Below are positions 9,196-17,879 of a DNA stretch of 64,000 nt, piece after piece (the stretch's first letter is position 1; each line of letters starts with the position of its first letter). The notes beneath the pieces are model-generated. The model ran no database searches. It saw only the letters and a program-made list of their open reading frames with translations, and was not told the origin of the DNA. Where the stretch lies: assembly GCA_016841605.1 (NCBI GenBank), contig JAENYV010000004.1, positions 186,001 to 250,000 of the forward strand, written 5' to 3'. The translations under genes and the position numbers were made by a program. Source of the stretch: Dethiobacter alkaliphilus. Lineage in GTDB: Bacteria; Bacillota; Dethiobacteria; DTU022; UBA8154.

Positions 9196-10197
9196 ATGGC
9201 TGGCGAAGTAATTATTGATGAACAGCGCTGTTTTGGGTGCGGTTATTGTGTATACTTCTGTCCTCAGGGATGCCTGGAAAGAAAAATAGATAAAATAAGT
9301 AGTTTAGGATATGCGCTGCCTGAGCTGACCAAGCCTGAGCAATGTAACGGGTGTGGTGCGTGTGTCCGTATGTGTCCAAGGTGGGCTATTAAAGTCAATT
9401 TATTATCTGAAGAGCAGGATAAAACGGGGATAATTAAAAAGGAAGTTGCCGGACCACCAGAAATAGTGAGCGAAGCCCCTCTAGCGGGATGTCCCGGTTG
9501 TCAGCACCCAACCGTCGGGCGTATTATTCTTGAAGTGATCGATGAAATGGGGATCAATGAGGAAACTATCGTTCTTGATGGTATTCCTTGCTCCATCTCT
9601 TCGGCTTTAAGTATGGATTTTGGTCAAAAGCTTGCATACGATGAGAATGCTTCTGATTTAGCTACTACTATTAAGCATGACTCCCCAGATACTAATGTAA
9701 TTGCCGTGCAAGGTTACTGGGGTTTATCTGATTTTAGCTTCAATATTAACTCGCTAATCGGTACCTTGATTCGCGGTGAGAAGTTTACAATTATTTTATG
9801 TAACACGCCTTTTTATGGCCCTAAAGAGGGACGGCCGGCAGCTGTTAATGAACCTGCCGAAGAAATGCTTGAATCTAAAACCATGATCAGTACTCCTGAT
9901 GGGCAAAAACTGATCACAGGAGGATACTATTTGCACATCGCTGAACTTGTCTCCACATTTAAAGGTGTTGCCTATAGCGCCCGCTGTGCTCTTACTTCTT
10001 TAAAGGACTATCAGTTGACCAAAAAATATATTCGAGCTGCGATTCGTAAACAGACGGACAATGTAGGTTTAAGCTTTGTTGAGGTCCTTTGTCCTTGCTG
10101 CGACCCATCGTTTTCAGCGCCTGTAGATAGTTTGAAATGGATCGAGGAGAAGATGATCAAGGAGTTTCCTTTAGGTGAATTTAAGAGCTTAGGGTAA
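9196..10197 (+). CDS. Ferredoxin-2-oxoacid oxidoreductase beta-like protein, orphan
   Basis: 333 residues. The N-terminal 75 residues hold two ferredoxin motifs (CFGCGYCVYFC and CNGCGACVRMC), enough for two [4Fe-4S] clusters. The remainder resembles the thiamine-diphosphate beta subunit of 2-oxoacid:ferredoxin oxidoreductases, starting with GCPGCQH. Where those enzymes have the GDGD...GGNH metal/thiamine motif this protein has QGYWGLSDFSFN, so cofactor binding is doubtful. No alpha or gamma subunit is nearby. ATG follows GAGGAGG. It lies 71 bases after the Mo/W enzyme and may act as its electron carrier; that is inference. It could also be a pathway-specific lyase or reductase derived from the oxidoreductase fold. 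Confidence 0.72.
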   Translation: MAGEVIIDEQRCFGCGYCVYFCPQGCLERKIDKISSLGYALPELTKPEQCNGCGACVRMCPRWAIKVNLLSEEQDKTGIIKKEVAGPPEIVSEAPLAGCPGCQHPTVGRIILEVIDEMGINEETIVLDGIPCSISSALSMDFGQKLAYDENASDLATTIKHDSPDTNVIAVQGYWGLSDFSFNINSLIGTLIRGEKFTIILCNTPFYGPKEGRPAAVNEPAEEMLESKTMISTPDGQKLITGGYYLHIAELVSTFKGVAYSARCALTSLKDYQLTKKYIRAAIRKQTDNVGLSFVEVLCPCCDPSFSAPVDSLKWIEEKMIKEFPLGEFKSLG

Positions 10198-10208
10198 TCG
10201 AATCCTGC

Positions 10209-10233
10209 TACCGCGGCGGGTTATACCGCGGTA
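10209..10233 (+). terminator. Hairpin after the ferredoxin/OFOR-like gene
   Basis: Eight-base stem TACCGCGG/CCGCGGTA around a short loop, 12 bases after the stop codon. There is no U-tract, so it may be a weak terminator or an mRNA 3'-end stabiliser. Confidence 0.4.
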
Positions 10234-10333
10234 AATATCCTCAAGAAGTGGAAATTCGGGGGGTATTATGGTAGATTGTGAAATTGCACCCAAACATTTT
10301 TCTGATAAAATATTAAATTCACTCTTAAACATA

Positions 10334-10394
10334 TTGACAATAACCAAGATATTGGTTATATTAAAAAAGCAACAAGTCTATCGAACGGTCGATT
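10334..10394 (+). promoter_or_regulatory. Promoter with TetR-type operator, site B
   Basis: TTGACA (10334-10339), 17-base spacer, TATATT (10357-10362). The palindrome TCGAACGGTCGAT starts at 10381. It is the second of four matching operators in module 1 and drives the DUF35-thiolase-SDR operon. The untranslated leader is about 240 bases and contains an orphan Shine-Dalgarno plus mini-ORF (near 10480). Confidence 0.8.
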
Positions 10395-10606
10395 CAAGTA
10401 AGTATCAGAAATTTTATTTCGGGTAATTCTTCAAAGATTTTAAAAGTAGGAGCAATCTACAAAGTTAGATTACAAAAGAGAGGATGAACGTGCCATGAAA
10501 TAAGAATATTTGTAGTGAATTGGTCAAGAAATAGCAACCGCAAAACGTTTGAGAAAAATGGAGGTTTAGGTTAAATATGAAGTAAAAAAAGTAAGGAGGG
10601 TTATTA

Positions 10607-11020
10607 ATGAATAATGATTTAAAACCGGTAATGGAGGGAATATTCGAGGCCGGTCCTTCTCCGCAGTTAATTGGAGCGATTTGTCCGGAGTGTCAGCAAA
10701 AATTTTTCCCTAAACCGATGGTTTGTCCCCAATGCCTGGGGGAAGTACAGGATATTAAACTTTCCCCGGTAGGAAAACTATATACTTACGCGATATTGCG
10801 GACAAAAGCAATGTATAAACTGCCCCAACCATATGCAGTAGGATGGGTCGATCTTGAAGCTGATGGTTTAAGGATATTTACCCTGCTCGATCCGGAAAAG
10901 ATAGAAGATTTAGATTTTGGTAAGAAGGTTTTCCTGCGGGTCGGACCAATAGGTGTTGATAATAACGGTGAGGCCTGCTTACGCTATTATTTCACAACTC
11001 AAGATGGAGGTGACAAATAA
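10607..11020 (+). CDS. DUF35 zinc-ribbon/OB-fold protein, thiolase partner (module 1)
   Basis: 137-residue protein with a rubredoxin-like zinc ribbon (Cys26, Cys29, Cys40, Cys43) followed by an OB-fold. Proteins of this family sit beside SCP-x-type thiolases and form a complex with them; BbsA of the benzylsuccinate pathway is one example. ATG follows AAGGAGGG. Its stop codon overlaps the thiolase start (TAATG), which fits stoichiometric, coupled synthesis. A close homologue with the same four cysteines is at 36992 in module 2. Confidence 0.88.
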   Translation: MNNDLKPVMEGIFEAGPSPQLIGAICPECQQKFFPKPMVCPQCLGEVQDIKLSPVGKLYTYAILRTKAMYKLPQPYAVGWVDLEADGLRIFTLLDPEKIEDLDFGKKVFLRVGPIGVDNNGEACLRYYFTTQDGGDK

Positions 11021-12168
11021 TGCGGCCGGTAGATATCATTGGCGTTGGAATTACAAACTTTGGAAAGCACATTGAGAAATCACTGGTGGAACTGGGTGGT
11101 AAGGTTGCCGTTGAAGCGCTTAAGGATGCCGGGGTCAAGCCATCCCAGATTAATGCAGGTTTTTTTGCCAATATGCAGGCAGGCAGTCTTTTCTCAGATT
11201 TTACTATAGGCCAAAATGTGTTTTATCAGGCTGGAATCAATAGTGTTCCTGTATTTAATGTGGAAAATGCCTGTACATCCGGTTCGTCTGCCTTTAATTT
11301 GGCCTGGATGGGTGTTGCGTCAGGAGCTTATGATATGGCCATGGTTCTTGGAGCTGAGAAACTGATTATACCAAATCTTGGCTTGATGCAAGCCGGGACC
11401 TCGGAGCTTGACACTTTGGAAGGCATGGTAGTGCCGAATGCCTTTGCCATGCGCGCTAACTTGCATATGGCAACTTACGGTACGACAAAAGAGCAGCTGG
11501 CTATGGTCTCTGTAAAAAACAGGCGCCATGCGAGTATGAATCCTTTAGCCCAGTTCAGAAACCCAATTACTGTGGAAGAGGTCCTTAATGCTCCAATGAT
11601 AGCAGACCCTTTGACACGTTTGAGTTGTTGCCCAAACGCTGATGGAGCAGCGGCCTTGGTATTATGCGCCTCTGAACTGTCCGGACGCTATACGTCCAAA
11701 CCTATTCGTGTCGCGGGTTCGGTACTGGTGTCAGGGAGCTATAAAAATCCCTGTAATTTGGCCCAATGGGAGGCAGATAAACGTGCCAGCAGCATTGCTT
11801 ATGAGATGGCAGGCCTGGGACCGGAAGACCTGGATGCTGTTGAATGTCATGATGCTTTTACAATTTCTGAGATATTACACTACGAGGGGCTTGGTTTGTG
11901 CCCTGAGGGCGAGGGTGGCAGGTTTATAGAATCAGGGGCAACAACCCTTGGTGGGAAAATACCTGTAAATCTCTCCGGAGGATTGCTTTCGAAAGGACAT
12001 CCTCTCGGTGCTACAGCTGTGGCGCAGATCATAGAAGGTGTCCGCCAGCTTCGCGGAGAGGCCGGCAGTTTACAAGTCGATGGTGCTAAAGTATTTATGG
12101 CTGAATGCATGGGAGCCGACAAGGCCGGCGATGTTAAGACTTGTAGCGTAAATATTATCACTAAATAA
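11020..12168 (+). CDS. SCP-x-like thiolase (module 1)
   Basis: 382-residue thiolase that would cleave a 3-oxoacyl-CoA with free CoA. The nucleophile Cys85 lies in NACTSGSSA, the histidine motif in ECHDAF, and the C-terminal GGLLSKGHPLGAT motif carries the second catalytic histidine region. This is the lipid-transfer/SCP-x branch, which needs a DUF35 partner, encoded immediately upstream with a one-base overlap. In the bbs operon the matching pair BbsA/BbsB cleaves benzoylsuccinyl-CoA. The paralogue at 37408 is close throughout. Exact substrate not determined. Confidence 0.9.
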   Translation: MRPVDIIGVGITNFGKHIEKSLVELGGKVAVEALKDAGVKPSQINAGFFANMQAGSLFSDFTIGQNVFYQAGINSVPVFNVENACTSGSSAFNLAWMGVASGAYDMAMVLGAEKLIIPNLGLMQAGTSELDTLEGMVVPNAFAMRANLHMATYGTTKEQLAMVSVKNRRHASMNPLAQFRNPITVEEVLNAPMIADPLTRLSCCPNADGAAALVLCASELSGRYTSKPIRVAGSVLVSGSYKNPCNLAQWEADKRASSIAYEMAGLGPEDLDAVECHDAFTISEILHYEGLGLCPEGEGGRFIESGATTLGGKIPVNLSGGLLSKGHPLGATAVAQIIEGVRQLRGEAGSLQVDGAKVFMAECMGADKAGDVKTCSVNIITK

Positions 12169-12220
12169 TAAGTTTTAAAGGAAGAAATTATTATTATAAT
12201 TTATCAAGGGAGGTTTTTAT

Positions 12221-12979
12221 ATGGACTTAGGATTAACCGGCAAAAATGCGGTGGTAAGTGGAGGGGCTAGAGGTATCGGCCAAGCTATTTGTTTAGGCTT
12301 AGCAGATGAAGGAGCCAATGTCGGTATTCTTGATCTGAACATCGAGGGGGCAGAGGAAACTGCCCAGATGGTTCGGGCAAAATCCCGTAAATCCACAGCT
12401 GTGAAAGTGGACCTGGCCGATTACAATAGTGTAAGCCAGGCTTTTGAGAAGGTAGCTGCAGATCTGGGCGAAGTTGATGTGCTGGTATACTGTGCTGCTA
12501 TTACGGACAACATGGCGACTATTGACAAGATGAGCTCGGAGGCCTGGAGTAAAGAGATAGCCGTAAATCTTTACGGTGCGTTCTACTGTATCAAACAGGT
12601 GGGAGCAGCGATGGCCAAGCGAAAGTGGGGACGGATTATACTTGTTTCGTCAAGGGCAGGTTTGGACGGCGGCTTTGGACAGTGTTCCTATTCTTCAAGC
12701 AAGGCGGGCCTTTGCGGTTTGGCAAAAACTACGGCATTGGAATATGCGAGGTTTGGCGTTACCAGTAATGTTATTTTCCCGAGTCTGGCCAATACACCGG
12801 CAACGCAGGGCATCCCTGAAGAAATGAGGAATCGGATTATTCGCAGGATTCCAACCCGGCGTTTGCAAGAGCCTGAAGAATTGGCTTCTGTTGTATCTTT
12901 CCTCGCCGGTGAACAGGCTCGCAGTATTAATGGAGCAGAGATAATGGTAACCGGAGGCATTGAGCTGTTTACATTCTAG
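12221..12979 (+). CDS. Short-chain dehydrogenase/reductase, 3-hydroxyacyl-CoA type (module 1)
   Basis: 252-residue SDR that would oxidise a 3-hydroxyacyl-CoA to the 3-oxoacyl-CoA used by the thiolase upstream. The nucleotide-binding motif is SGGARGIG (residues 13-20). The catalytic tetrad is complete: Asn116, Ser144, Tyr157 and Lys161. Asp38, after the second beta strand, suggests NAD preference. ATG follows GGGAGG. Module 1 has only this single SDR, whereas module 2 has two, one of them inactive; here the enzyme is presumably a homo-oligomer. Confidence 0.9.
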   Translation: MDLGLTGKNAVVSGGARGIGQAICLGLADEGANVGILDLNIEGAEETAQMVRAKSRKSTAVKVDLADYNSVSQAFEKVAADLGEVDVLVYCAAITDNMATIDKMSSEAWSKEIAVNLYGAFYCIKQVGAAMAKRKWGRIILVSSRAGLDGGFGQCSYSSSKAGLCGLAKTTALEYARFGVTSNVIFPSLANTPATQGIPEEMRNRIIRRIPTRRLQEPEELASVVSFLAGEQARSINGAEIMVTGGIELFTF

Positions 12980-13192
12980 TAAGTTTTTAAAATAGAGAAT
13001 TTTCTAGTAAATATTATCAAATTGCAGGATCTGGCGCCTGGAAAAATAATTAAACTAGTAATGTCATAATTATTTCTAGAAAGTTTGAAAGGTTTACTAT
13101 TGAATTTTACTTAATTTTTCGGGCGCCGATTTTTCCCTATGTCAACGAGATTAATATCCAATATATCTAATATTTAGAGGTGAAAAAATATT

Positions 13193-14371
13193 ATGGATTT
13201 TAAATTAACTGAAGAGCAGCAATTATTAAAAAAAAATATCGGAGACTTCGCCAGGGAAGAGTTGGCCCCAATGGTACGTGAAATTGATGAAAAAGGAGGA
13301 TTCTCCTGGGAAGTATGGCGCAAGCTGGCTTCATTGGGTATTCCAGGTTTAGCCGCGCCCGAAGAATACGGGGGAGAGGGTGTGGAAAGTCTGCTTACAC
13401 AAACCATGGTTGTTGAGGAATTGGCCAGGCATGATTTTTCATCTGCAGCAAATGTTGTCTCTAATTGGTCGATTATGCATGTTCTTACCGTCGGTAACGA
13501 AGAACAGAAAGAGCGCTATCTAAAGCCTCTTTCTACCGGTGAATCGGTAGGTGCTTTTGCACAAACCGAGCCCGATGCCGGCTCGGATGTTGTAGCGCTG
13601 AGGACCTCTGCTCGTCTGGAAGACGGCTACTATATTATTAATGGCGATAAATGCTTCGTAACGCAAGCAGGAGAGGCGGATTTTACAATAGTTATGGCCA
13701 GGACGAGTAATGAAAAAGGAGCCAACGGTATAAGTGCGCTGTTAGTTGACAAAGACGCCCCCGGTTTAATTCTTGGACAAAAAGAAGATAAAATGGGCTA
13801 CCGTGGTTCGACTACCAGACAGGTATCCTTTAGTGATTGTCGAGTTCCGGCTTCAAACCTGCTGGGAGAAGAAGGAAAGGGTCTCAAGACGGCAATGAAG
13901 ATGCTGACGGGAGGGCGGGTACTAACAGCGGCCCAAGCGCTGGGTCAGGCACAGGCTGCCTTAGACGCTTCGGTGAAACATGCTAAGGAGCGAGTTCAGT
14001 TCGGCAAACCCATCGGGAGTTTCCAACTTATTCAGGGTATGATAGCCGACATGGCAATACAGATCGAATCGGCCCGACTCCTGACCTACTATGCTGCTTG
14101 GCTGAAAGATAATGATCAACCATTTATTTCATACGCGTCAATGGCGAAAACTCTTGCAACAGATACAGCGATGAAGGTTGCCGTGGATGCCGTGCAAATT
14201 TACGGGGGCTATGGCTTTATGCGTGACTATCCTGTTGAGAGTATTATGCGCAATGTTAAGATTACGCAAATTTACGAAGGAACTAATCAGATCCAGAGGC
14301 TCATAATTGCCCGCGATTTGCTGGACGAAAGGGCATCATTCAGGGATATGTACGGTCAAAGCAAAGCCTAA
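13193..14371 (+). CDS. Acyl-CoA dehydrogenase (module 1)
   Basis: 392-residue FAD acyl-CoA dehydrogenase introducing the 2,3-double bond in a CoA thioester. The FAD/substrate segment FAQTEPDAGSD is near residue 122 and the C-terminal IYEGTNQIQ motif contains the catalytic base Glu362 in the position of medium-chain dehydrogenase Glu376. ATG follows AGAGGTG. There is a 213-base gap upstream in which I find no module operator, so it may share the operon promoter B. No electron-transfer flavoprotein genes are in the window. A close paralogue is at 40267. Confidence 0.92.
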   Translation: MDFKLTEEQQLLKKNIGDFAREELAPMVREIDEKGGFSWEVWRKLASLGIPGLAAPEEYGGEGVESLLTQTMVVEELARHDFSSAANVVSNWSIMHVLTVGNEEQKERYLKPLSTGESVGAFAQTEPDAGSDVVALRTSARLEDGYYIINGDKCFVTQAGEADFTIVMARTSNEKGANGISALLVDKDAPGLILGQKEDKMGYRGSTTRQVSFSDCRVPASNLLGEEGKGLKTAMKMLTGGRVLTAAQALGQAQAALDASVKHAKERVQFGKPIGSFQLIQGMIADMAIQIESARLLTYYAAWLKDNDQPFISYASMAKTLATDTAMKVAVDAVQIYGGYGFMRDYPVESIMRNVKITQIYEGTNQIQRLIIARDLLDERASFRDMYGQSKA

Positions 14372-14425
14372 ACATTTAAGTTTATGTATTCCATATTTTC
14401 CACAAAAGGAAAGGAGGAGTATTTT

Positions 14426-16072
14426 GTGATTCAGGATTTGGCCCACGAGCGGGTGATGCATACGCTTCTTGAGAGGCAAGCGGTAAAATATGGTGAGCGT
14501 ACCTACCTGTGTTACAAAGATGAAGAGTTTAGCTTTGAAGGAGTAAATGATTTGGCTAACCGGGTTGCCGGCGGCCTGCAGAAATTGGGGATAGTCAAAG
14601 GGGATAAAGTAGCTGTTATTATGGACAATTGTCCGGAAGTAATTTTTCTAGTCTTCGGGTTGTCCAAGCTGGGAGCTGTTGAGGTGCCGATCAATACCGC
14701 CCACAAAGGTGAAGTGCTGAATTATATGCTTAGTCATTCCGATTCAAATTTATTATTCATGCACAGCCACTATATTAATCAGCTGGAACCGGTGTTGGAA
14801 AAAATACCAAATATACGTAATATTGTAATTTTGGATGATGATAGCTCTGAGCAGATATCGGAGCAAAAATATGCAAGTTTAAACATTTTAAAAGAGAAAG
14901 TAGGAGCATTTGGCAAACAGGTGCTGGAATGGAACAAATTAATCGATAATGATGGTATATATCAGCCGGTAGATGTGACATGGGCCGACCCTATTATGAT
15001 TTTATACACATCCGGAACAACCGGACTTTCAAAAGGTGTTTTACTTCCACATAATCTAATGTTCAGCGCGGCAGAACGTATCAAAGACTGGATGCTTAAT
15101 GTAAATGAGGAGGACCGCTGCTTTAATTACCAACCATTATTTCACATCGCCGGGTGGCACGGCTGCATTAATCTTGCCTTAATGAGCGGTGCGCGGGCAG
15201 TATTGGCTAAAACTTTTTCAGCAAGCAGGTTCTGGGATGAAATAAGACGCTATGGATGTACCTGTTCAGTTTACATAGGAGCTGTCAGTTCGATCTTATT
15301 TAAAGCAGCCCCCCGGTCTGATGACGCTGACAATCCTTTACGGATGATGGTGGGTGCACCGACCCCGAAGGATATATTTGAGGAGTTTCAGCAGCGGTTT
15401 GGAGTAAGGCTCGTGGAGTTCTACGGATCAACGGAAATTGCCGCTCCTACCATGAATGAACTGGGCCAATACAAGATTGGTTCTTGCGGTAAAGTACATC
15501 CGGATTTTGAAGTCAAGCTCGTTGACGACTCCGGTGCTGAGGTGGGAGTAAACACTGTTGGGGAGATTCTCGTTCGTACCCATAAACCGAACTCAATGAT
15601 GCTTGGATATTATAAAATGCCGGAACAGACGGTCGAAGCCTGGAAAGATTTATGGTTCCACACCGGTGATTACGCTTTTTATGATGAAGACGGCTACTTT
15701 TTCTTTGCTGATCGAAAAAAAGACGCCCTAAGGCGTCGCGGCGAGAACATCTCCTCTTTTGAATTGGAGAAAACTATCAGCTCGCATCCGGCTGTCCAAG
15801 AATCAGCTGTAATCGGAGTTAAATCTGATTTGGGAGAGGATGATGTCATGGTCTGCCTGACGCTCGCGTCGGAACAAAGCCTCAAATATGAGGAACTTTT
15901 GACCTTTTGCGAAGAACGGATGGCCTATTTCATGGTCCCGCGATACGTGCGCTTCATGGATGCACTTCCTAAAACGCCGACTCTTCGCGTGGAAAAGTAC
16001 AAATTGCGCGCTGAAGGTATCACAGCTGACACCTGGGACAGGGAAAAGGCCGGTTATAAGGTTAAGCGTTAG
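14426..16072 (+). CDS. Acyl-CoA ligase, AMP-forming (CaiC-like), module 1
   Basis: 548-residue acid-CoA ligase that activates the substrate carboxylate with ATP. Motifs in order: YTSGTTGLSKG phosphate-binding loop, EFYGSTE, WFHTGD, the hinge FADRKKDALRRRGENIS, and the catalytic lysine segment RVEKYK near the C terminus. GTG at 14426 is chosen because it follows AAGGAGGAG at 8 bases; an in-frame ATG at 14384 has no ribosome site. The sequence is closest in feel to carnitine/crotonobetaine-CoA ligases. It presumably starts the pathway by charging the acid imported by the nearby TRAP systems. The paralogue is at 41489. Confidence 0.9.
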   Translation: MIQDLAHERVMHTLLERQAVKYGERTYLCYKDEEFSFEGVNDLANRVAGGLQKLGIVKGDKVAVIMDNCPEVIFLVFGLSKLGAVEVPINTAHKGEVLNYMLSHSDSNLLFMHSHYINQLEPVLEKIPNIRNIVILDDDSSEQISEQKYASLNILKEKVGAFGKQVLEWNKLIDNDGIYQPVDVTWADPIMILYTSGTTGLSKGVLLPHNLMFSAAERIKDWMLNVNEEDRCFNYQPLFHIAGWHGCINLALMSGARAVLAKTFSASRFWDEIRRYGCTCSVYIGAVSSILFKAAPRSDDADNPLRMMVGAPTPKDIFEEFQQRFGVRLVEFYGSTEIAAPTMNELGQYKIGSCGKVHPDFEVKLVDDSGAEVGVNTVGEILVRTHKPNSMMLGYYKMPEQTVEAWKDLWFHTGDYAFYDEDGYFFFADRKKDALRRRGENISSFELEKTISSHPAVQESAVIGVKSDLGEDDVMVCLTLASEQSLKYEELLTFCEERMAYFMVPRYVRFMDALPKTPTLRVEKYKLRAEGITADTWDREKAGYKVKR

Positions 16073-16100
16073 ATAGTTCCAATTGGGAGGGAAATAAAGA

Positions 16101-17492
16101 ATGATTAAAACCCCCATTGATTATATTGTCAGAATTTCAGAAAATATATTAACTTCAAGTTATGAAAATTTTGATCAAGAGACATTGGAAAATGCAAAAA
16201 AAAGGATTATTGATGTATTAGGGTGTTTAATAAGTGGTGCCGGGGCTGCGGGAAATTCAGGTTTAATTGACCTAGTTAAGGATTGGGGAGGAAGGGAAGA
16301 AGCTACTATTTTAGTTTATGGTGGAAAGGCACCGGTTCACAACGTAGTCTTGGCAAATAGTATGATGGCTAGGTCTTACGATTTTGAAACAGTGGGTGCA
16401 TTGGTGGAGGGGGTTGATTACGCATCTCATATTAGTGGGACTACAGTAACAACTGCATTAAGTTTAGGCGAATTTAAAGATATAAGCGGTAAAGAATTGA
16501 TTACTGCATTATTGGTAGGCGATGATATTGCATGTAGGCTTGTAGCCGCGTCAATATCCGAATTTGCGATGGGATGGGACTGGGTTGGAATAATTAATGC
16601 GTTTGGAGCTACAGCTATTGCAGCCCGTTTATTAGGGTTAACAATAAAGCAAATACAAAATGCATTTGGTATTGTCCTAAGTCAATTGTCCGGTAGTTTC
16701 CAAAATATTTGGGATGGAGCTGCTACTTTTAAACTTCTACAAGGATTATCAGCTAAAAACGGTATTCTTTCAGCAGAGTTATCTAAGGCCGGCTTAACTG
16801 GGCCGGAAGATGCTTTGTTCAGTAAGTTCGGTTATTTCCATCTTTATACGAAAGGTTGTCGAGATCCGGAAATATTAATAAAGGATTTGGGTAAAAAATA
16901 CTATGCTGAGGCAACTTTTAAAGTATATCCTTGTTGTCGTGCAAATCATGCTGCTATTGATTGTGCTCTAAACATTGTTAATACATATGCAGTAGAAAAC
17001 GATCGGATTGATGAAATAATAATTTATGTAAGCCCAATGGTTCGTAATATGTTTGTTGGGCAGCCTTTTAAAATTAGAGAAATCCCCCAGATAGATGCGG
17101 CTTTCAATATTCGGTATTGTGTAGCAAGTGTATTGCTGAGAAAAACTATTAGTTTAGAACACTTCCAGGAAAATATGGTAAGGGATCCTGAGATTAGAAA
17201 CATTGTTAATAAGATTAAAATTGAAGAACAAGAGAGATTAGAGCAAAAATTGGGAGCAAGCGTAAAAGTAAAGATGAAAGATGGTAAAGAATTATTTTCT
17301 AATGTAGATTATGCAAAAAGCGATCCCTTACAGAGTCCTCTTTCTATAGAAGAAATTAAAAAGAAATTTATGAATAATGTAACCTTTGCGCAAAATATAT
17401 CAGAAGAAAATGCAGAAAAGATACTAACTTTAATAGATAATCTGGAAAAAATGGATAGTATACACGAGTTAATTAAACTACTATCAACTTAA
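16101..17492 (+). CDS. MmgE/PrpD-family protein (module 1)
   Basis: 463-residue member of the family containing 2-methylcitrate dehydratase, cis-aconitate decarboxylase and iminodisuccinate epimerase. The conserved region MARSYDFE...HISGTTVTTA corresponds to the substrate-binding segment of the all-helical first domain, and KVYPCCRANHAAIDCAL to the second domain. ATG follows GGGAGG, 28 bases after the ligase stop. Base composition is lower in GC than the preceding genes. Its homologue occupies the equivalent place in module 2, so it is part of the pathway rather than a passenger. A dehydration, isomerisation or decarboxylation of a di- or tricarboxylate is likely, but the substrate is unknown. 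Confidence 0.85.
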   Translation: MIKTPIDYIVRISENILTSSYENFDQETLENAKKRIIDVLGCLISGAGAAGNSGLIDLVKDWGGREEATILVYGGKAPVHNVVLANSMMARSYDFETVGALVEGVDYASHISGTTVTTALSLGEFKDISGKELITALLVGDDIACRLVAASISEFAMGWDWVGIINAFGATAIAARLLGLTIKQIQNAFGIVLSQLSGSFQNIWDGAATFKLLQGLSAKNGILSAELSKAGLTGPEDALFSKFGYFHLYTKGCRDPEILIKDLGKKYYAEATFKVYPCCRANHAAIDCALNIVNTYAVENDRIDEIIIYVSPMVRNMFVGQPFKIREIPQIDAAFNIRYCVASVLLRKTISLEHFQENMVRDPEIRNIVNKIKIEEQERLEQKLGASVKVKMKDGKELFSNVDYAKSDPLQSPLSIEEIKKKFMNNVTFAQNISEENAEKILTLIDNLEKMDSIHELIKLLST

Positions 17493-17712
17493 TTTTACTT
17501 GTTGAATTACCGCAGTTTTTATCTCTTATTATAAGAACTACAAAGCGTGCCGGTATTGGCGGTAACCTCCCTGTATGGTTTTGGTATTTTTTCATAACAC
17601 TGTGCCATATCTGGGCTGGTATTCCGCCATTTTAATTTTCACGGCTGGAAAGTTAAAATAAAAAAATTAAAATTATATTTAAATAAAGTTAGTAAAATAT
17701 TTTAAAAATATA
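17493..17712. other. Gap upstream of promoter C
   Basis: No gene called. A stretch at about 17500-17630 reads through without stops as a hydrophobic peptide ending in WAGIPPF, which could be the tail of a lost transporter gene, but it has no start codon or ribosome site. The rest is AT-rich. Confidence 0.3.
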
Positions 17713-17760
17713 TTGACAACTTTTGCTTCTTTGTTTAAAATTAAATCGACTGGTCGATAG
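17713..17760 (+). promoter_or_regulatory. Promoter with TetR-type operator, site C
   Basis: TTGACA (17713-17718), 17-base spacer, TAAAAT (17736-17741), and palindrome TCGACTGGTCGAT at 17746-17758. It drives the DctP-type TRAP operon. An orphan AAAGGAGG lies in the leader near 17806 with no start codon at a usual distance; the gene's own GGGAGGG is at about 17868. Confidence 0.82.
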
Positions 17761-17879
17761 GACAGTGTGCAGAATTTTCTCCGTTTTCGAAAAACTTATC
17801 ATTGAAAGGAGGTATACTTCCTAAAGTAAAGACTGTAATCAAAAGTTAAGTTTTAATCTTTTTATTGGGAGGGAAACTG

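Noticed and set aside
10268-10414. A 48-codon open frame with an ATG
   Set aside because: It contains promoter B and the operator, and its composition is not protein-like.
16101-17492. A methylcitrate cycle (prp) locus
   Set aside because: No methylcitrate synthase or methylisocitrate lyase gene is nearby; the gene is tied to the CoA-ester modules.
17500-17630. Hydrophobic peptide that could be a transporter fragment
   Set aside because: Only about 40 codons, with no start; too short to name a family.
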